Source of the DNA: Dolichospermum flos-aquae CCAP 1403/13F
GTDB lineage: Bacteria > Cyanobacteriota > Cyanobacteriia > Cyanobacteriales > Nostocaceae
DNA length: 64,000 bases
Reading direction: 5' to 3'
Assembly (NCBI RefSeq): GCF_012516395.1
Contig: NZ_CP051206.1
Coordinates: 1,532,501 to 1,596,500, forward strand
In this document: in pieces, positions 61,181 through 64,000 of the stretch
How the letters are laid out: each line of letters starts with the position of its first letter
How positions within the stretch are numbered: position 1 is the first letter of the stretch
Program-made: the position numbers and the translations under genes
Notes under the pieces: model-generated
The model's input: the letters and a program-made list of their open reading frames with translations, nothing else
Told to the model about the DNA's origin: nothing
The model's database searches: none

Positions 61181-61957
61181 CTACATTCCCATAATTTCAT
61201 AACCTGCATCTACATACAGGATTTGTCCAGTAATACCGCTGGCTAAATCACTGCACAAGAAAGCCGCAGTATTCCCTACTTCTAATTGAGTAACGGTGCG
61301 ACGGAGAGGGGCGACTTTTTCAACATGATGAATCATATCTAGAATACCACCCACGGCTGAAGATGCTAAGGTGCGAATGGGACCTGCAGAAATGCCATTG
61401 ACGCGAATATTTTCAGGACCAAGTTCTGCTGCCAAGTAACGAACACTGGCTTCTAAACCAGCTTTAGCCACACCCATGACATTATAGTTAGGAATTGCTC
61501 TAACTGCTCCTAAATATGTAAGAGTAATAATACTTCCGCCTTGAGTCATTAAAGGTTTAGCTGCACCGCTTAACTGTACCAGTGAATAAGTGCTAACTTC
61601 CAAAGCTGTATTGAAACCAGAACGAGAAGTTTGACTAAAACCTCCAGTCAAATCTTCTTTTTTTGCAAAGGCCAAACAATGCACTAAAATATCTATTTTC
61701 CCCCATTCTTGCCGGATGGTTTCAAAAGTAGATTGAATTTGCTCGTCATTTTCAACATTGCAGGGCAAAAATAGGCTAGGACTGAGCGGTTCTACCAATT
61801 CAGAAACTTTTTTTTCCATTTTACCCTTGTCATCTGGCAAGTAGGTAATGCCCAAATTAGCCCCGGCTTTGTGCAGTTGTTGGGCAATTCCCCAAGCGAT
61901 AGAACGGTTGTTGGCAATACCTGTAACTAGGGCATTTTTTCCAGATAGATTCAGCAT
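61181..61957 (-). CDS. fabI: Enoyl-[acyl-carrier-protein] reductase (NADH)
   Basis: 258 residues from ATG 61957; a second ATG two codons earlier is also possible. It reduces the enoyl-ACP double bond in each round of fatty-acid elongation. A short-chain dehydrogenase-like fold with the FabI variant of the cofactor motif (GIANNRSIAWGIAQQLHKAG), YNVMGVAKAGLEASVRYLAA (Tyr and Lys of the active site) and GPIRTLASSAVGG. The stop codon lies in a run of CCCTACAT-like minisatellite repeats (about 61135-61190). Intact; divergent from ntcA. Confidence 0.96.
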   Translation of the reverse strand: MLNLSGKNALVTGIANNRSIAWGIAQQLHKAGANLGITYLPDDKGKMEKKVSELVEPLSPSLFLPCNVENDEQIQSTFETIRQEWGKIDILVHCLAFAKKEDLTGGFSQTSRSGFNTALEVSTYSLVQLSGAAKPLMTQGGSIITLTYLGAVRAIPNYNVMGVAKAGLEASVRYLAAELGPENIRVNGISAGPIRTLASSAVGGILDMIHHVEKVAPLRRTVTQLEVGNTAAFLCSDLASGITGQILYVDAGYEIMGM

Positions 61958-62336
61958 AAACATTGCTAATGTAATTCATCATTAGGAGCATACTAGAATC
62001 TGAGTCTAGTTTGACTGTGTTGGGCTAAAGATTTTCCAAAATACTCCAAGCATAAGCAGTAAGCCCCCAAAAAACCATGACCATGTTCACAAAAATTCTC
62101 AAGAAATTGGCAATTTTTAGAGGCAAAACCTTGAGACTATAATTAGTGAAACTACTTATCAATAATTACTAGCTAACCGGAACAACAATTATGTATCATT
62201 ATAAACGAAAGACTAGGAATTCCGCGTTTGAGTATAGGAAAAAACAGAAAATTTAATGATGATCTATTGATTTTTCAGGTGTATTCTTAGGTAATTAGTT
62301 TTTGTTTTTCTGGCATTGGGTAGGGGAAGGGAGAAA
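61958..62336. other. Divergent control region between fabI and ntcA
   Basis: About 380 bp with no gene. It must contain the promoters of both divergent genes. I searched for GTA-N8-TAC autoregulatory boxes and found only imperfect matches, such as GTAATTCATCATTA near 61970, too weak to call. A purine-rich GGGGAAGGGAGAAA precedes the ntcA ATG. Confidence 0.5.
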
Positions 62337-63008
62337 ATGATAGTGACACAAGATAAAGCCCTAGCAAATGTTTTTCGTCAAATGGCAACGGGGGCTTTTC
62401 CTCCAGTTGTGGAAACATTTGAACGGAATAAGACGATCTTCTTTCCGGGAGATCCTGCCGAACGAGTTTATTTTCTTCTCAAGGGTGCTGTAAAACTGTC
62501 GAGAGTCTATGAGGCAGGAGAAGAAATAACGGTAGCTCTGCTCCGGGAGAATAGCGTTTTTGGCGTACTGTCGTTGCTGACAGGGAATAAGTCTGATCGA
62601 TTTTATCATGCAGTGGCATTTACCACTGTAGAATTACTTTCAGCCCCAATTGAACAAGTCGAACAGGCACTGAAGGAAAATCCAGAATTATCCATGTTAA
62701 TGCTGCGAGGTCTTTCTTCGCGGATTCTTCAGACGGAGATGATGATTGAAACTCTTGCTCACCGGGATATGGGTTCAAGGTTAATTAGTTTCTTGTTAAT
62801 TCTTTGTCGAGATTTTGGCGTTCCTTGCGCTGATGGCATTACCATTGATCTGAAGTTATCCCATCAGGCGATCGCTGAAGCAATTGGCTCTACTCGCGTG
62901 ACAGTTACTAGACTGCTGGGAGATTTACGCGAGAAGAAAATGATTACAATCCATAAAAAGAAGATTACTGTGCATAAACCTGTTGCTTTAAGTAAGCAAT
63001 TTACTTAG
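62337..63008 (+). CDS. ntcA: Global nitrogen regulator NtcA
   Basis: 223 residues from ATG 62337 ([20 protein letters not shown]), the known NtcA length; the seven codons upstream are not used. A CRP/FNR-type regulator with a cyclic-nucleotide-binding-like beta barrel ([20 protein letters not shown]) that senses 2-oxoglutarate, a long dimer helix and a C-terminal helix-turn-helix ([20 protein letters not shown]). NtcA activates nitrogen-assimilation genes and heterocyst development by binding GTA-N8-TAC sites; amt in this window has such a site. The sequence is essentially that of Nostoc/Anabaena NtcA, supporting the taxonomic placement. Confidence 0.98.
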   Translation: MIVTQDKALANVFRQMATGAFPPVVETFERNKTIFFPGDPAERVYFLLKGAVKLSRVYEAGEEITVALLRENSVFGVLSLLTGNKSDRFYHAVAFTTVELLSAPIEQVEQALKENPELSMLMLRGLSSRILQTEMMIETLAHRDMGSRLISFLLILCRDFGVPCADGITIDLKLSHQAIAEAIGSTRVTVTRLLGDLREKKMITIHKKKITVHKPVALSKQFT

Positions 63009-63221
63009 AAATTATGGGGGAATGGAGTTGGCACGGGTTCTATTTTTGAGGTAGTGCGGTCTTGGGATCTCTCCAAGCAGAACAACTACCGTAGAGATTC
63101 AACCGTTAATTTGGAGGAAGATCTCAAAATTGGATAATTTCTACTTTTGCCTAACTCCATTTACCCACAGACAATGGTTAAACGTAGTAGGCTGGATCAG
63201 TCAGCATTACGGTAGCTAAAA

Positions 63222-64000
63222 ATGACCACCGGGTACATTCTGATTGCAGCAATTCTCATTTTGGGAGGCGTAATTGCCACCGTGGGCGATCGCATCGGCA
63301 CACGAGTTGGCAAAGCCCGTCTCTCACTTTTTAATTTACGTCCGAAAAAAACTGCTGTAATTGTCACTATTTTTACAGGTGGTCTAATTTCTGCATCAAC
63401 TTTGGCAATCCTATTTGCGGCTGATGGCGGATTGCGAAAGGGCGTATTTGAGTTAGAGGATATTCAAAGAGATTTGGGGAACAAGCGGGAACAACTAAAA
63501 ACCGCAGAGGCGCAAAAAAACCAGGTAGAGAGTGAGTTAAATAAAGCCAGACAAGAACAAAGTCAGGCACAACAAGAATTACAGAAAATTAATAAATCAT
63601 TACAGGCAGCAAATACTAAACAAAAGGCTACACAAGCCCAACTCAATCGCACTCTGAACCAGCAAGCTAAAACTCAAGCCCGACTTAATCAAACTCAAAG
63701 TCGTCTTGGGGGAATTGTGATTCAGTATCAACAAGCTAGAAATGAATTACAAACTCTTTACAATCAGCGACAAACATTACAAACGGCGGTGGAAGAGTTA
63801 AAAACGGAACGAAAAAGATTATACGCCCAAGCTAAAGAAGCTATTGATGAAGCAAAGACGGTGATTGAAAAACGCGATCGCAAAATTACTAAATTAGATA
63901 AACTTATTCAAAATCGTAATCTCGAAATTAAACAGCGGGAAGAAGTTATTATTACTAGAGAATCTCGCTTGAAAGAATTAGAGAAACAACAACAATTTTT
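63222..64000 (+). CDS. DUF3084 domain protein (3' end outside window)
   Basis: Starts MTTGYILIAAILILGGVIAT; 259 residues are visible and the frame is open to the window edge. Two membrane helices (about 5-22 and 46-67) enclose a basic segment with GDRIGTRVGKARLSLFNLRP, the DUF3084 signature. A long coiled coil rich in Gln/Glu/Lys follows (EAQKNQVESELNKARQEQSQ). Widespread in cyanobacteria; function unknown, possibly envelope-related. It follows ntcA by 213 bp in the same direction. Confidence 0.88.
   Translation, partial: MTTGYILIAAILILGGVIATVGDRIGTRVGKARLSLFNLRPKKTAVIVTIFTGGLISASTLAILFAADGGLRKGVFELEDIQRDLGNKREQLKTAEAQKNQVESELNKARQEQSQAQQELQKINKSLQAANTKQKATQAQLNRTLNQQAKTQARLNQTQSRLGGIVIQYQQARNELQTLYNQRQTLQTAVEELKTERKRLYAQAKEAIDEAKTVIEKRDRKITKLDKLIQNRNLEIKQREEVIITRESRLKELEKQQQF

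Noticed and set aside
61958-62336. NtcA autoregulatory box upstream of ntcA
   Set aside because: Only imperfect GTA-N8-TAC matches were found, so no site is called.
1-64000. CRISPR arrays
   Set aside because: Several tandem repeats occur (7, 12, 31, 81 bp), but none has regular repeats separated by unique spacers, and no cas gene is present.
1-64000. tRNA or rRNA genes
   Set aside because: None could be recognised by eye on either strand; short divergent tRNAs could still be missed.

Overview
The window looks like chromosomal DNA of a filamentous, probably heterocyst-forming cyanobacterium (Nostocales). It is AT-rich with scattered GCGATCGC (HIP1) octamers. It carries an NtcA protein that I recognise almost residue for residue, plus cyanobacterial marker families (DUF3084, DUF4332, Uma2, SemiSWEET, squalene-hopene cyclase). 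The spacers are full of heptamer tandem repeats and palindromes typical of this order. Many genes are broken by IS insertion, frameshift or internal deletion, which suggests a lineage with ongoing genome decay; the species cannot be fixed from the sequence alone.

Layout. 1-0.5 kb: right end of an ISAs1-type element. 0.6-6.3 kb: trmFO, a paired active/inactive M16 peptidase operon, a peptidoglycan-binding protein and a holin-like membrane protein. 6.3-9.9 kb: a stand-alone CbiG C-terminal domain, squalene-hopene cyclase (shc) and a decayed hopanoid glycosyltransferase (hpnB). 9.9-11 kb: a repeat-rich spacer. 11-18.5 kb: a seven-repeat FG-GAP/DUF4114 surface protein, a nucleosidase-like enzyme, an RND transporter and a PLP enzyme. 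18.5-28 kb: an accessory zone with Uma2, a pentapeptide-repeat/HNH fusion, two hicAB modules, a DUF2281/PemK module split by an IS1634-type element, alaS and a gene fragment.

28.7-30.2 kb: the ammonium transporter amt, with a candidate NtcA box. 30.8-36.2 kb: three small genes and a STAND NTPase/WD40 gene broken at an A10 tract. 36.5-49.1 kb: two radical SAM proteins, a second active/inactive M16 pair with a divergent TetR regulator, PhzF, an Rpn-type nuclease, SemiSWEET, RadC and a phosphoribulokinase-like kinase. 49.2-52.4 kb: a NACHT ATPase next to a subtilisin-like protease, both damaged. 52.5-56.9 kb: an O-methyltransferase, a DUF433/DUF5615 module truncated by a second IS1634 copy, and a band-7 protein. 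57-64 kb: polysaccharide export protein, ABC ATPase, hisB, fabI, then ntcA and a DUF3084 gene running off the edge.

The most unusual parts are: (i) the NACHT protein with a subtilase-propeptide-like N-terminus beside a subtilase; (ii) the STAND/WD40 gene whose two halves join in frame after a one-base slip at a ten-A run; (iii) two near-identical IS copies, each sitting in the toxin gene of a toxin-antitoxin pair, one with a perfect 6-bp target duplication and one without; (iv) several families of palindromic repeats, one of which supplies the last codons of a gene.
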